A stretch of 43,626 nt of DNA from Synechococcus sp. AG-679-C18 (GCA_003210755.1 QCUL01000021.1:1-43626); one strand, 5' to 3'; positions 17,603 through 26,920 are shown, counted from the first letter of the stretch. The notes: generated by a model from the letters alone, not told the origin. Translations and numbers: made by a program.

Positions 17603-19554
17603 GATGTTGACTGATCTGCCATCACTCCCTCATCCGCATAAGCCTCTTGGGGATGAAAATAGCTGCGAATCTGTTTTGCAAGGGAAAGTCCAACCCCTGG
17701 AGCTTGATTGAGTTGATCCAAGCTGGCGAGTTGAATCGCATCGATGGACTGAAAGTGTGCCAAGAGATCTCTCACTCGTTTCGGTCCAAGCCCTGGGATA
17801 TCAGAAAGTCGTGAGCGTTTCATCCGTTCTCCTCGTTGCTGACGATGGAAAGTCACGGCGAAGCGATGAGCTTCGTCACGTAAACGCCGTAGTAACGCCA
17901 CACCTAATTGATCAGGTTCGCTTTCAATCGGCTCCTTGGCTTCCGGAAGGAATACTTCTTCCCGTTGTTTTGCCAACGAGCAGACCACTAGATCTTCATG
18001 AAGATTCAACTCCCGCAATGCTTCCATGACGGCTGAAAGTTGTCCTTTCCCTCCGTCGATCATGACGAGATCGGGCCAATCGTGAAGCCCATCCATGTTC
18101 AAACTACTACTGGATTCACGTCTGATCTGGAGCAAATTACCCCCTTCAGCTTTGACGCGAGACCATTTACGGAAGCGCCTGCGCATGATTTCGGCCATCG
18201 CCATAAAGTCGTCGCTATGACCAGCTTGAATGCTGCTGCTTTGAATTTTGTATCGGCGGTAGTGCTGTTTCGCAGGAAGTCCATCAATAAATACGACCTG
18301 TGAAGCAACAGCATCACTGCCTTGAATGTGACTGATGTCATAGCCTTCAATTCGCCTTGGAGGTGTTGTCAATTCAAGAAGTTGAGCCAGGTCTTCATTC
18401 GCTAGTGCCTGCTGCTCCTGGCTTTGGCGAGCTCTTCCAAGTTCAAATTCAGCGTTACGCATCACAAGATCGATCAGATCAGCTTTTTGGCGTCGTTGCG
18501 GATATAAAACTTGAACTTTTCGCTCCCTTTGCTCGCTTAACCAATCTGCAATTAAGGGCTGTTGGGGTAATTGATGCTGTACTAATACCTCTGGTGGAAT
18601 CTCAACAGCATCAACTTGGCTGTAATGTTCTTCAATGACTCGCTGCAGGATTAATCCTGATTCTAAGTCTGTTGCATCAGCTGTGAAACCAAGTCTTCCA
18701 ACAAGTTTTCCAGCACGCATCTGAAAAAGTTGAATTGCTGCCACCCTTTCATCTTGGGCGATAGCAAGAACATCTCTACTGACAGATGCATCAGGGAGAC
18801 TCATTTTTTGATCAGCAGTTAATTGATCAATCCCCTGAAGCTGATCCCTTATTCCTGCAGCAGCTTCAAAATCAAGCCTCTCCGCATAACGCTCCATTTG
18901 CTGATTCAATAGTTGCCTTAGTTCATCACTCCGACCCTGAAATACCATGGCAACTTTGCGTAGAATTTTGTGATAATCCTGAGAACTAATTTTTTCTTGA
19001 CAAACTCCTGGACATCGACCAATCGAATAATTAAGGCAGGTTCGATTTGGATAAAGTGGACGAGGTCGTTGTCGAAGAGGAAAGACTCGCTTCACAAGGA
19101 AGAGGGTCCTTCTTAATAAGCCAACATCTACATACGGTCCATAAAAACGATCCAGAGGGCTGCGAAATCTACGGCGGCGTGTGATAAAAATTCGGGGATA
19201 GGTTTCACTCCAGGTAATGCAAAGATAAGGATATTTTTTGTCGTCCTTTAGTAGCACATTGAAATGTGGTTGTTGGTTCTTAATCAGATTTGACTCAAGA
19301 GCAAGCGCTTCTGCTTCGCTATCAGTAACGATGAACTCAATTTCACAGATTTGGCGCACCATCAGGCGGATACGTGGGCTTAAGTCGTGACTGCTACGGA
19401 AATAGCTTCGAACCCTGCTGCGCAATGTTTTTGATTTCCCTACGTACAGCAAGCGATCATTCGCATCACGCATCAGATAGCAGCCTGGTTCAGCAGGGAT
19501 CTCTTTTAGGCGCTGTTCCAGGCGCTCCGGTTGCTCTAGCAAAGGACGCTGCAT
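17599..19554 (-). CDS. uvrC: Excinuclease ABC subunit C
   Basis: A 651-residue UvrC, the nuclease that cuts on both sides of a DNA lesion in nucleotide excision repair. The N-terminal GIY-YIG domain is present ([20 protein letters not shown] then [12 protein letters not shown]), then the Cys-rich stretch [13 protein letters not shown], a UVR helix-pair near residue 210 ([20 protein letters not shown]), the RNase H-like second nuclease domain ([29 protein letters not shown]) and a C-terminal double helix-hairpin-helix ([29 protein letters not shown]). It heads a leftward run that includes the photolyase. It is divergent from coaD. Confidence 0.98.
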   Translation of the reverse strand: MQRPLLEQPERLEQRLKEIPAEPGCYLMRDANDRLLYVGKSKTLRSRVRSYFRSSHDLSPRIRLMVRQICEIEFIVTDSEAEALALESNLIKNQQPHFNVLLKDDKKYPYLCITWSETYPRIFITRRRRFRSPLDRFYGPYVDVGLLRRTLFLVKRVFPLRQRPRPLYPNRTCLNYSIGRCPGVCQEKISSQDYHKILRKVAMVFQGRSDELRQLLNQQMERYAERLDFEAAAGIRDQLQGIDQLTADQKMSLPDASVSRDVLAIAQDERVAAIQLFQMRAGKLVGRLGFTADATDLESGLILQRVIEEHYSQVDAVEIPPEVLVQHQLPQQPLIADWLSEQRERKVQVLYPQRRQKADLIDLVMRNAEFELGRARQSQEQQALANEDLAQLLELTTPPRRIEGYDISHIQGSDAVASQVVFIDGLPAKQHYRRYKIQSSSIQAGHSDDFMAMAEIMRRRFRKWSRVKAEGGNLLQIRRESSSSLNMDGLHDWPDLVMIDGGKGQLSAVMEALRELNLHEDLVVCSLAKQREEVFLPEAKEPIESEPDQLGVALLRRLRDEAHRFAVTFHRQQRGERMKRSRLSDIPGLGPKRVRDLLAHFQSIDAIQLASLDQLNQAPGVGLSLAKQIRSYFHPQEAYADEGVMADQSTS

Positions 19555-19583
19555 GAGTTAAATCTAGAGACCCAGCGCTGCAT

Positions 19584-19600
19584 AGGATTCGATTAATCCT
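19584..19600. promoter_or_regulatory. Short inverted repeat between uvrC and coaD
   Basis: The sequence AGGATT-CGATT-AATCCT is a perfect 6-bp inverted repeat with a 5-base centre in the 55-base gap between the divergent uvrC and coaD starts. It could be an operator for either gene or chance; it does not match the cyanobacterial LexA box. Confidence 0.25.
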
Positions 19601-19609
19601 GCGAAGCTG

Positions 19610-20092
19610 ATGCGAGCTCTTTATCCGGGCAGTTTTGATCCTTTGACTCTTGGACATCTCGACTTGATCGAGCGTGCCTCTTCTTTGTTTGGAGAGGTTG
19701 TTGTTGCCGTTTTGCAGAATCCAGGAAAAACACCGGTCTTCAGCCTTGACCAACGTTTGGATCAGATCTCTCAGGCCACAGCTCATCTTCGAGGCATAAC
19801 AGTGGCCAGCTTTGACGGGCTAACGGTGACATGCGCTCGTCAACACCAAGCTGACTTGATTTTACGTGGTTTACGGGCCATGAGTGATTTTGAGTATGAG
19901 CTCCAGATTGCCCATACCAATCGATCACTGGATTCTGCCTTTGAAACTATTTTCCTCAGTACCGCTGCCCACTACAGCTTTTTGAGCAGTTCGGTTGTCA
20001 AAGAAGTCGCCAGATTTGGCGGTCGAGTTGAGCACATGGTTCCTGCAGTAGTGGCGAAGGACCTCCAGAGGTTCTTTAATTCGGCTTTATAA
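19610..20092 (+). CDS. coaD: Phosphopantetheine adenylyltransferase
   Basis: A 160-residue CoaD, which adds AMP to 4'-phosphopantetheine to make dephospho-CoA in coenzyme A synthesis. The nucleotidyltransferase motif is at the start ([20 protein letters not shown], with the TxGH variant), [20 protein letters not shown] is diagnostic, and [15 protein letters not shown] closes the active site. Length is normal. The coiled-coil gene follows by 10 bases on the same strand. Confidence 0.97.
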   Translation: MRALYPGSFDPLTLGHLDLIERASSLFGEVVVAVLQNPGKTPVFSLDQRLDQISQATAHLRGITVASFDGLTVTCARQHQADLILRGLRAMSDFEYELQIAHTNRSLDSAFETIFLSTAAHYSFLSSSVVKEVARFGGRVEHMVPAVVAKDLQRFFNSAL

Positions 20093-20102
20093 GCCAGTTG
20101 CG

Positions 20103-21053
20103 ATGAGCGAGATCCGGTTCTCAGTGCTCGACCAGCTCGACCAGCTCGAGGAAATAGTTCTCGAAGGCAGCCGCATTCCTTTCAGTGGAGGAAGGTTGGT
20201 CAATGAGCAGGATGCAGTTGAGATTTTGGATGGAGTTCGAGCGGCGCTGCCTGGACAGGTTGCACAAGCCGATCAGCTGCTTCAAAAAAAAGATGATTTC
20301 ATCTCATCGGCTCGCAATCAGGCTGACGAAATTGTTCAAAAGGCCCAGCAGCATCGCGAACAGCTCGTCAGTGCAGCGGCAGTGCGTCAAGAAGCTGAGC
20401 GTCAAGTCAACGAGATGCGTGATCAGGTTCGCCAGCAATGCGAACAGCTTCTCCAGGCTTCACGTCAGCAGGCCGCTCAAATGGAGCATGAAATGCAGTC
20501 CAAGCAGGCTCAATTAGAGCAACAATTTGCAGGCCGTCGCCAGCAGTTAGAGCAAGAGGCTCTTCAGCGCCGTCAACAACTTGATCAAGAGGCTCTTGAA
20601 CTTAAACGCCAATTGTCAGAGCTTCATGAACGCAATCGACTTCAGTCGGTTCATGAGTTGGAGCAGATTCGTAATGAAGGAATCAAGCTGCAGAAGGAGG
20701 CTCAATCTGAAGCAGAGCGTATCCATCACGACGCACTCCAGTTCCGTCAACAGACTCAGCAGCAATGCGAGTCATTGATCCAGCGCACACGCCACGATGC
20801 TGCCGCCGTTCAAGACGGTGCGAACCGTTATGCAGAGCAAACTCTCGGTGAACTTGAACAGCGACTGAAAGAAATGGCTCAAGTTGTTTTGGCTGGTCGG
20901 CAAGAGTTGGTCAAGATTCAGATGATTCGTCCAGAGAACTCTCACAACGAAAGTGATGCATCTGACATGAAAAACGAGAATAGGAAACCAGTGAAGATGA
21001 ACAAGGCACGCCGTGCAGCTTCTCGCTTTAGGTCGATGAAGGGCACGGGCTGA
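20103..21053 (+). CDS. Long coiled-coil protein, conserved in cyanobacteria
   Basis: A 316-residue protein with an ordered N-terminal 50 residues (VLDQLDQLEEIVLEGSRIPF, then NEQDAVEILDGVRAAL) and a long Gln/Glu/Arg-rich coiled coil over about residues 60-280 with repeated EQLLQASRQQAAQMEHEMQ-like heptads. The end is basic (MNKARRAASRFRSMKG). It recalls DivIVA-like or ATP synthase b-like coiled coils in composition only; I do not assign a function. It follows coaD by 10 bases and its last 26 bases overlap the dacB gene on the other strand. Confidence 0.8.
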   Translation: MSEIRFSVLDQLDQLEEIVLEGSRIPFSGGRLVNEQDAVEILDGVRAALPGQVAQADQLLQKKDDFISSARNQADEIVQKAQQHREQLVSAAAVRQEAERQVNEMRDQVRQQCEQLLQASRQQAAQMEHEMQSKQAQLEQQFAGRRQQLEQEALQRRQQLDQEALELKRQLSELHERNRLQSVHELEQIRNEGIKLQKEAQSEAERIHHDALQFRQQTQQQCESLIQRTRHDAAAVQDGANRYAEQTLGELEQRLKEMAQVVLAGRQELVKIQMIRPENSHNESDASDMKNENRKPVKMNKARRAASRFRSMKGTG

Positions 21054-22302
21054 GGTTATTCACGGTTCTCAAAATCTGGCCGATCGTGGCATTTGGTCGG
21101 CTTGCACCGTTGGAGATCATGCTTACGTAACGAGGGCCGTCATTCGTTTGCAGGATTCCAGAAACTGAGCGAACACCGCTGATTGTTCCTGTTTTTCCCC
21201 AAAACTTCCCCTGGATAGGTGAGCCGATGAAGTAATTACGAAGAGTGCCTCGCCTGCCTGCAATAGCCATTGAGGCCTGATAGTAAGAAGCGTAGGGATG
21301 TTGATCCATACGCATCAGAAGGGCAGAGATGGTTTGACTTGAAACACGGTTGTTTCGCGATAGACCGCTTCCATCTGCAACCCTCAGACCTTGAATGGGA
21401 ATTCCCTGTTTTTGCATCCAGAGATGAGCCGCCGCCGATGCCGCTCTGACATCCCATTGATTTGAAGCTTGCCTCAGTAAAACTTCTGCTGTGAAGTTAT
21501 GGCTTTCAGTATTGGCGAGGCTCAGTAGAGCGTGCATTGGAGCCGAGGTTTCTTCATGAAGGACGATCAACTCTTCCGCTTGATGTTGTCGTTGATTGTT
21601 CCGAATTGGTTGGCCTTGCTTGACTTCGATGGATCCGCCGCGACGTTTCACCTCTTTTTTAAACAGAGTCTCTAACCGTGCATACGGATCGCTAACTGCC
21701 CCTCCAAGGGAATTACTTGTCAAAGCCAATCGAGTAATCGGAGCTCCATAGGCATAGGCCCGATCTGCAGGGTGCCAATCGCTGGGCCACCAATTTTGAC
21801 GAGGCTCCTCTCGGATCATCAGGTTCACTGATCCCGTTGAGGTTCCAAGCGCTCCACCTTGGCCCATCGCTGCCATTGCGAACCGCTGAAGGCCCGCAAT
21901 CCCCAGATCGGGGTCACCTTGACCTTTCAGTTCAAGAGTGCCATCAGTTTTTTGAACTAGCTGCGTGCGTAGGCGGAAATCTGGTCCTAGTTGATCAAGA
22001 GCAAAGGCTGTACTAATCAGTTTTTGGTTTGATGCTGGAATGCGTGCCATCGCACCATTGATGTCACCGAGTAGGTCACCATTGCTGTTGACCACAGAAA
22101 CACTCCAAGAACTGGCAACCGGAGCAAGCAAACGGTTTAAGGATTGCTGCAACGGAGCACAAGAACGTCCGCGCTGTTGAAGATCAGGCAGAGGCTGGTT
22201 CGATGGCGGCGGCGGTGGAATGATCAATGCAGGCGCTGACTTGACAGGCGCTGATACTGAGCTCCCAATCGCGAGGGTTAGAAGAAGAACGGCTCTTTTC
22301 AT
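21028..22302 (-). CDS. dacB: D-alanyl-D-alanine carboxypeptidase/endopeptidase, PBP4 type (S13)
   Basis: A 424-residue periplasmic peptidase that trims or opens peptide crosslinks in peptidoglycan. It has a signal peptide (LLLTLAIGSSVSAPVKSA) and the three penicillin-binding motifs: SxxK at Ser91 (IPASNQKLIS), SxN in DGSGLSRNNRVS and KTG in FWGKTGTISGV. A Pro-rich stretch (IIPPPPPSNQPLPD) lies before the domain. The start overlaps the DUF4330 stop by four bases (ATGA), so the two are coupled. It is the last gene of the dapF run. Confidence 0.93.
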   Translation of the reverse strand: MKRAVLLLTLAIGSSVSAPVKSAPALIIPPPPPSNQPLPDLQQRGRSCAPLQQSLNRLLAPVASSWSVSVVNSNGDLLGDINGAMARIPASNQKLISTAFALDQLGPDFRLRTQLVQKTDGTLELKGQGDPDLGIAGLQRFAMAAMGQGGALGTSTGSVNLMIREEPRQNWWPSDWHPADRAYAYGAPITRLALTSNSLGGAVSDPYARLETLFKKEVKRRGGSIEVKQGQPIRNNQRQHQAEELIVLHEETSAPMHALLSLANTESHNFTAEVLLRQASNQWDVRAASAAAHLWMQKQGIPIQGLRVADGSGLSRNNRVSSQTISALLMRMDQHPYASYYQASMAIAGRRGTLRNYFIGSPIQGKFWGKTGTISGVRSVSGILQTNDGPRYVSMISNGASRPNATIGQILRTVNNLSPCPSST

Positions 22303-22814
22303 TGAACGTTGACTCCGCTAACTACCCCATTGACTCGATAAAGCGGACCTTCTAGTTCAACAGGTATGCCTACTTTCAACTTGGTGCCTGCAAAAACGAT
22401 GCCAGTTTTTGAAACCGTTGCGTCGCCCTCAAGAATAAAGCGAGCATTCAGGGTGCTTTGGAGAGCCCGGTTTGGATCGATTGCCGTTACGACGGAACCA
22501 TCGGGTTGAACGGCTGCGAGTACACGATTGATGTCTTGAATATCGATCAATTTCACGCTCCCAGCAGGCTGATTTCGAATGATGATGCTTGTTCGACCAG
22601 AAGAAAGTGCACTCTGAACCAAAGCTTCGGGATCGGCAGCACTCACTCGACGAACGTCCACCATGACTTGAACAGGTTTCACTGATCCAGTGGCTTTTGC
22701 AAACGTATTGCTGAGTTTTGGACTCCAAAGCACACCTGCAACGGCGATGAGTGCGATGAGCCCTGCAGCTGTATCCAGAACTGAAGCCCGTCGTAATCGG
22801 TCTCTTAAAGCCAT
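22299..22814 (-). CDS. DUF4330 family membrane-anchored protein
   Basis: A 171-residue protein with one N-terminal membrane helix (LDTAAGLIALIAVAGVLWSP) and a soluble domain facing the periplasm or thylakoid lumen. The layout (RDRLRRASVLD before the helix, then VKPVQVMVDVR, and a C-terminal VGIPVELEGPLYRVNGVV) fits DUF4330. No activity is known for the family. It is coupled to dacB by a four-base overlap. Confidence 0.85.
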   Translation of the reverse strand: MALRDRLRRASVLDTAAGLIALIAVAGVLWSPKLSNTFAKATGSVKPVQVMVDVRRVSAADPEALVQSALSSGRTSIIIRNQPAGSVKLIDIQDINRVLAAVQPDGSVVTAIDPNRALQSTLNARFILEGDATVSKTGIVFAGTKLKVGIPVELEGPLYRVNGVVSGVNVQ

Positions 22815-22860
22815 ACCTGATCCGATGACCAGGTCACACTAAAAGCGATATCTAGGAACA

Positions 22861-23565
22861 TCAACCTCGCAGATCCTCAATGAAGCGATCAACAGCGCCA
22901 AGCTGACGTCCAAAGTTGTCGCTTTCTGAATTCAAGGCCATATCAATTGCCTCAGCATCAGGTTTTGAAGCCGTAGTGCTGAGCCATCGATATCCATTGG
23001 GATCTGCCTTAAATAAGTGCCAAATGTCTTGTTCAGACTGAAGTAATGCTCCTTCAGCAAGTGGTTCCAAATGGAATGCAGATCTCCAGATAGAGAGAAA
23101 CCCTTTCCGTCTGCCTCGGGCAACACTTCCAATACCCACTCCGGCGTCCTCCAGTTTTCCGTTAAGGAGAATCACTTTTCCCTGCCAACTGTTGCAGATT
23201 TGCTCAACCATTTCGTAATCGCTTGGTTGCGGACCAATAGCCAATAGCAGGCGGCTCGGAAGCTCTGGATCATGACTGAGTGTTAGATCTTTCAGTGCAA
23301 GGCATTGAGATGCAAGCTCAGGGCATTCTCTTTGAGCAAGAGCTGCTGAACCAGCATCGGGCCAAGCAATAATTAACTCGTATCCTTCAACTTGTAAGGC
23401 AAGAGCGATGCGTAGGGCAGGCTTCAAAAGCCTCAGGCCTTCAAAACGCCATGTCACAGTCCACCGCTGATGTTGCCGATCTTGCAGGGCTTGCTTCAAC
23501 GAGACGAGGGTCATCGACTCAGCCTGTTGAAGATCGGCAGGAAGGATTGCGGCCAAACTACACAT
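22861..23565 (-). CDS. DUF1995 family protein
   Basis: A 234-residue protein of the DUF1995 family, found in cyanobacteria and chloroplasts (the plant LPA3-like group is linked to photosystem assembly, but the bacterial role is not established). The conserved start is ILPADLQQAESMTLVSLKQA, and QICNSWQGKVILLNGKL and FLSIWRSAFHLEPL follow in the usual order. ATG at 23565 keeps the conserved LPADL motif. It lies 30 bases downstream of the desulfurase gene. Confidence 0.85.
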   Translation of the reverse strand: MCSLAAILPADLQQAESMTLVSLKQALQDRQHQRWTVTWRFEGLRLLKPALRIALALQVEGYELIIAWPDAGSAALAQRECPELASQCLALKDLTLSHDPELPSRLLLAIGPQPSDYEMVEQICNSWQGKVILLNGKLEDAGVGIGSVARGRRKGFLSIWRSAFHLEPLAEGALLQSEQDIWHLFKADPNGYRWLSTTASKPDAEAIDMALNSESDNFGRQLGAVDRFIEDLRG

Positions 23566-23595
23566 CAGTAGTGATGGGTGGAGCGTACCTAAATG

Positions 23596-24783
23596 TCAGA
23601 CATCACTGTGTTGATGACCATCAATAACTTTTTGGATTCGCTCGTTGATGACAGAAAGTTCTGAATGGTCATTCCAGTTTCCGAGACTTAAACGAAGTCC
23701 CGATCTTCGCCAAAGTGGATCAACTCCCATGGCCTCAAGAATAGGGCTGTCACTGTCCCTGCCTGAGGAACATGCACTCCCGCTACTGGCAGCGATTCCT
23801 TCACGATCCAGCGCCCTTACCAAGTTTCGACCAGACATGGGTCGGCCTTGGCGATCGGAGACCAGCAACGACAGGTGGTGAGGAAGTCGATCAATGGGAT
23901 GACCACTGAGACTTATTTCATCTCTTTGGCACAACATTTCAAGCAAGGCGTTGCGTAATTGTGCGATCCCTGATCCTGCTGTTCTGATTTGATCGGCCTT
24001 ACAAGAACCAATCTCATGAAGTGCTGCAGCCATACCCTCCGCTAAAACAGGTGATTCAGTTCCAGCACGAAGTCCATTTTCCTGTTTTCCACCTACAAAT
24101 AAGGGCTGTATTCTTTCGGCAATTTCAGATCTAAGAAGCAACAAGCCGATGCCTTTTGGACCTCCACACTTATGAGCTGAGGCCGTTAATAGATCAACGG
24201 GAAGATCACTCCAGTCTGGACAACCTTGGCTAAGAATTTGCGTGGCATCGGTGTGGAATGGAATTCCTTTGACTCGGCAGGCCTTTCCAACGGTCTGAAT
24301 AGGTTGAATTGTTCCGACTTCACTTTGGCCCCAGATCAAGGACACGATTTTGGTTGGAGGTTGAAGCAATCGATCCAAATGGTGTATCTGAATCTGTCCA
24401 AAGGTGTCTACGGGCCATATCTCGACGCTCCACCCTTCAGCGATCAACTTTTCAGCGGCAGATGAAACTGCAGGATGTTCAACAGCAGAGATCACCAGTC
24501 GGCCGGGAGATGAGGCTCTAGCAAGTCCAAGCAAAGCGAGATGAGCCGACTCTGTGGCACTAGATGTAAATACGATTTCAGATCGATCAGCCCCAAGACT
24601 CTTTCCGATGGAAAGGCGCGCACGTTCCAGTGATTCAGCTGCATTGCAGCCGATGCGATGCAAGCTCGATGGATTGCCCCAGGATTGTTGCTGCGCTTCG
24701 AGCATGCAAGCCCTCACACACTCTCTTAATGGAGCTGTGGCACAACTATCTAGATAAATGTATGGCTGTTCAGGGAGTGACAT
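23596..24783 (-). CDS. Cysteine desulfurase (NifS/IscS family)
   Basis: A 395-residue PLP enzyme that takes sulfur from cysteine for iron-sulfur clusters and tRNA thiolation. It begins IYLDSCATAPLRECVR, has EIVFTSSATESAHLALLGLA, the PLP lysine in LLTASAHKCGGPKGIGLL and the active-site Cys loop GIAASSGSACSSGRDSDSP. The loop is of the IscS/NifS (group I) type. The frame is open to 24849, but ATG 24783 (MSLPEQPYIYLDS) gives the family's usual start, and overlaps the dapF 3' end by 14 bases. Which of iscS, nifS or sufS-like roles it fills is not decidable here. Confidence 0.93.
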   Translation of the reverse strand: MSLPEQPYIYLDSCATAPLRECVRACMLEAQQQSWGNPSSLHRIGCNAAESLERARLSIGKSLGADRSEIVFTSSATESAHLALLGLARASSPGRLVISAVEHPAVSSAAEKLIAEGWSVEIWPVDTFGQIQIHHLDRLLQPPTKIVSLIWGQSEVGTIQPIQTVGKACRVKGIPFHTDATQILSQGCPDWSDLPVDLLTASAHKCGGPKGIGLLLLRSEIAERIQPLFVGGKQENGLRAGTESPVLAEGMAAALHEIGSCKADQIRTAGSGIAQLRNALLEMLCQRDEISLSGHPIDRLPHHLSLLVSDRQGRPMSGRNLVRALDREGIAASSGSACSSGRDSDSPILEAMGVDPLWRRSGLRLSLGNWNDHSELSVINERIQKVIDGHQHSDV

Positions 24784-25927
24784 CTCGATTAAAGCGGGAA
24801 GATGTTCTCTCTTCGAGTGATTCAGTAGCGATATTAATAATTGCGTCAAGCGAGGTTGATGATAAGAATTTCTGGACTTGAGCTTGAGCTTCTTCGTTCA
24901 TGCATTCATCTGATTGGAGAGAGCTACTATTGGATTGATTTGCTTTGGTGATGGGTTCAACAAGATCCTGAGTTGTTGCTATGCCATCAGAAGTACTTTG
25001 CGTTGTTTCATCTTTAACTGGTGAAGACTTTGATTGGGCAAGAGCTGTTTGATTTAAAGTTGTTGATGGAAGTAGCTCAGGATTAAGGACTCCATCGAAG
25101 ACCGCTAGGGCGGGGCCAGTCATGAAGACAGATCCTTTGGCGTAAGGCCAACTGATCTCAAGAGGTCCGCCTGGAAGAATTACAGTGGCTTCTGTATCAG
25201 ACAAGCCCAGTAACGAAGCTGCAACAAGAGTGGCGCAGGCGCCGGTGCCGCAGGCAAGGGTTGGGCCAGCACCACGCTCCCAAACACGAATTTCAAGAGT
25301 CTGGCGATCTAGTATTTCCAAGAAGTGCACATTTGTTTTCGCTGGGAAATAGGGATGAACCTCTAGAGCAGACCCCCATTTCTCAAAGGGAATGGTTTGG
25401 AGATCGTTTACAGGAACCACTACATGCGGATTGCCCATGCCTACGGCAGCCAGTTGAAGCCTGCTGCCATCAAGATCGATCTCTCCCTGAGGAAGTGGGG
25501 AGCTTCCCTTGGAAAGAGTTGTTGGAACGTCATCAGGATCGAGAAATGGAGATCCCATATCGACCCGGATCTGTCCATCCTCACAAAGTTCGGGGACGAT
25601 AATTCCAGCCATTGTCTCCATTCTCCATTTCCGTCCAGGTGGATCACCATCGCTATCGGCAAGAAAACGAGCCAGACAGCGGATGCCGTTGCCGCACATC
25701 TCAGCCTCACTACCGTCGGCATTGAAGATGCGCATTCGCAGTTCTTCACCATGCTCAGGAGGGAGAGCCAATATGAGACCGTCTCCTCCGATTCCAAAGC
25801 GGCGGTCACACAGGTGACGGACCCAATTGGGATCAGGGTTTGTGATGTTGTGAGGGAGCTGACCTCTACGACCTTCCAACAGCACGAAGTCGTTTCCTAG
25901 ACCCTGGTACTTGCTGAATTGCAACAT
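24770..25927 (-). CDS. dapF: Diaminopimelate epimerase with about 100-residue C-terminal extension
   Basis: A 385-residue protein whose first 285 residues are a complete DapF, which converts LL- to meso-diaminopimelate for lysine and peptidoglycan. Both active-site Cys are present: Cys78 (EMCGNGIRCLARF) and Cys226 (TLACGTGACATLVAAS), with GLGNDFVLLEGR at the start. Normal DapF ends near FMTGPALAVFDGVLNPELLP. Here the frame runs on for about 100 residues: a Ser/Thr/Gln-rich, probably disordered linker (286-340) and a short helical-looking end (NEEAQAQVQKFLSSTSLDAI). The extension runs past the start of the desulfurase gene by 14 bases. It may be a lost stop codon that was kept, or a lineage feature. 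Confidence 0.95.
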   Translation of the reverse strand: MLQFSKYQGLGNDFVLLEGRRGQLPHNITNPDPNWVRHLCDRRFGIGGDGLILALPPEHGEELRMRIFNADGSEAEMCGNGIRCLARFLADSDGDPPGRKWRMETMAGIIVPELCEDGQIRVDMGSPFLDPDDVPTTLSKGSSPLPQGEIDLDGSRLQLAAVGMGNPHVVVPVNDLQTIPFEKWGSALEVHPYFPAKTNVHFLEILDRQTLEIRVWERGAGPTLACGTGACATLVAASLLGLSDTEATVILPGGPLEISWPYAKGSVFMTGPALAVFDGVLNPELLPSTTLNQTALAQSKSSPVKDETTQSTSDGIATTQDLVEPITKANQSNSSSLQSDECMNEEAQAQVQKFLSSTSLDAIINIATESLEERTSSRFNRDVTP

Positions 25928-26363
25928 GTCTTTTAGACCATTTTTGTGACTGGGCTGTCATCCAGGCCAATAACCCATTCTAAATGCCCGCGTTAGAAGT
26001 TTACTAGGTTGATATTGCATTGGTCTCGGTGTCTCGTCAAAGCTGTTGATGTTTAAGCCTGTCCATGATGAATTAAAAATTGATATTTGAATTGTTATTC
26101 AAATAAGGGAGCTTTAAGTTTAAATTTCATTTTAAATTTTCTTTGAAGCTACTGTGATATCTTTCGTGATTGAAGCTGTTGATCGAGAATATTGTGAATC
26201 AGGAAGCATGAGTTTAATTATTATCGAACAAAAAGTGAATAAAATTTTTATATTTAAGCATGAAAAGTAGAGTCGGCGACTGGTCATAATCACATTATTT
26301 CAATGCTGCTGATGTCTTTGTAAGAAAAGTTTGACGCGTGAACCAGGTGCTAATTGGTCAAGG
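25928..26363. other. AT-rich intergenic stretch, dapF upstream region
   Basis: I see no credible gene here. The stretch is AT-rich (for example tttaaatttcattttaaat around 26130). It should hold the dapF promoter at its left end and the end of the metallothionein transcript at its right end. I find no clean intrinsic terminator. Confidence 0.5.
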
Positions 26364-26567
26364 TTAGGAAGTTTTTAAGAGAAGAAACTCAAGCTCACCT
26401 GTACCGCAAGAGCATCCACTGGGTTCTCCCTGACATGCCTCCATATTTGGATGTCCAGTGGCACACGCATCAGAGCAAAAATGCTGCCCACCAATTCTTA
26501 CGGCATGAGCTGCTTCAACACTGCACTTGCAAAGTGAGCAATCACACCTAAGCATAACTTTTTCCAT
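26364..26567 (-). CDS. bmtA: Bacterial metallothionein (SmtA/BmtA family)
   Basis: A 67-residue metallothionein that binds zinc or other soft metals in a Cys cluster. Nine Cys lie in the SmtA order: CxCxxCxC (Cys8, 10, 13, 15), FCSDACATGH (Cys31, 35 and His39) and a final CxxxxxxCxC (Cys45, 52, 54). The Synechococcus SmtA protein has the same CACEPCLC / YYCSEACADGH / GCNC arrangement. Unlike SmtA, the protein continues about 13 residues beyond the last Cys (GTGELEFLLLKTS). ATG 26567 has a strong GGAGG five bases upstream. The frame also opens at 26579, which would put the start before the ribosome binding site. A Zur-like palindrome lies about 92 bases upstream. Confidence 0.9.
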   Translation of the reverse strand: MEKVMLRCDCSLCKCSVEAAHAVRIGGQHFCSDACATGHPNMEACQGEPSGCSCGTGELEFLLLKTS

Positions 26568-26920
26568 GATTGCCTCCATGTAGAGAACATTCCCGTTTTA
26601 TTCCTTTTTTTTTCTCTATGAAAGGTGGATTAACCGAACAATTGGAAAGAATTTGCTTTTGAGAATCATCTTCAATTGTCTTCATTAACTACGTTTACAG
26701 GTAAGAATCACTTTTAGGTGAAAGGCGATTGTTTTTTGAAAGACTTCAAGGAATTCCTTCATAAGAAGAGTATTCATGATCAGAGCATGCTTTGAGTAAG
26801 GTAAATGGGATCTCTGCTTTGCGCCTGAGTCAATGCTGCAATCAACTGACATCACCTGACTTTTTTAGAACGGACAAATCTTGAATATCTTGCTATGTGT
26901 AAGCCAATGAGTTTTTCACA
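26568..26920. other. Intergenic region between bmtA and lipoprotein genes
   Basis: Upstream region shared by the leftward metallothionein and the rightward lipoprotein. It holds the metallothionein ribosome binding site (GGAGG just before 26567), a run of nine T at about 26605-26613 and the Zur-like palindrome described separately. No further gene is visible. Confidence 0.5.
26659..26675 (-). promoter_or_regulatory. Candidate Zur/SmtB-type operator upstream of bmtA
   Basis: TTGAGAATCATCTTCAA is an imperfect 17-base palindrome, with six of eight base pairs symmetric about its centre at 26667. On the gene's own strand it reads TGA-AGAT-G-ATTC-TCA, a fair match to the Zur-type consensus TGATAATNATTATCA (about 10 of 14). 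It lies roughly 92 bases before the bmtA start. From the literature I recall that Zur activates bmtA in marine Synechococcus when zinc is high. Binding here is an inference. Confidence 0.4.
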
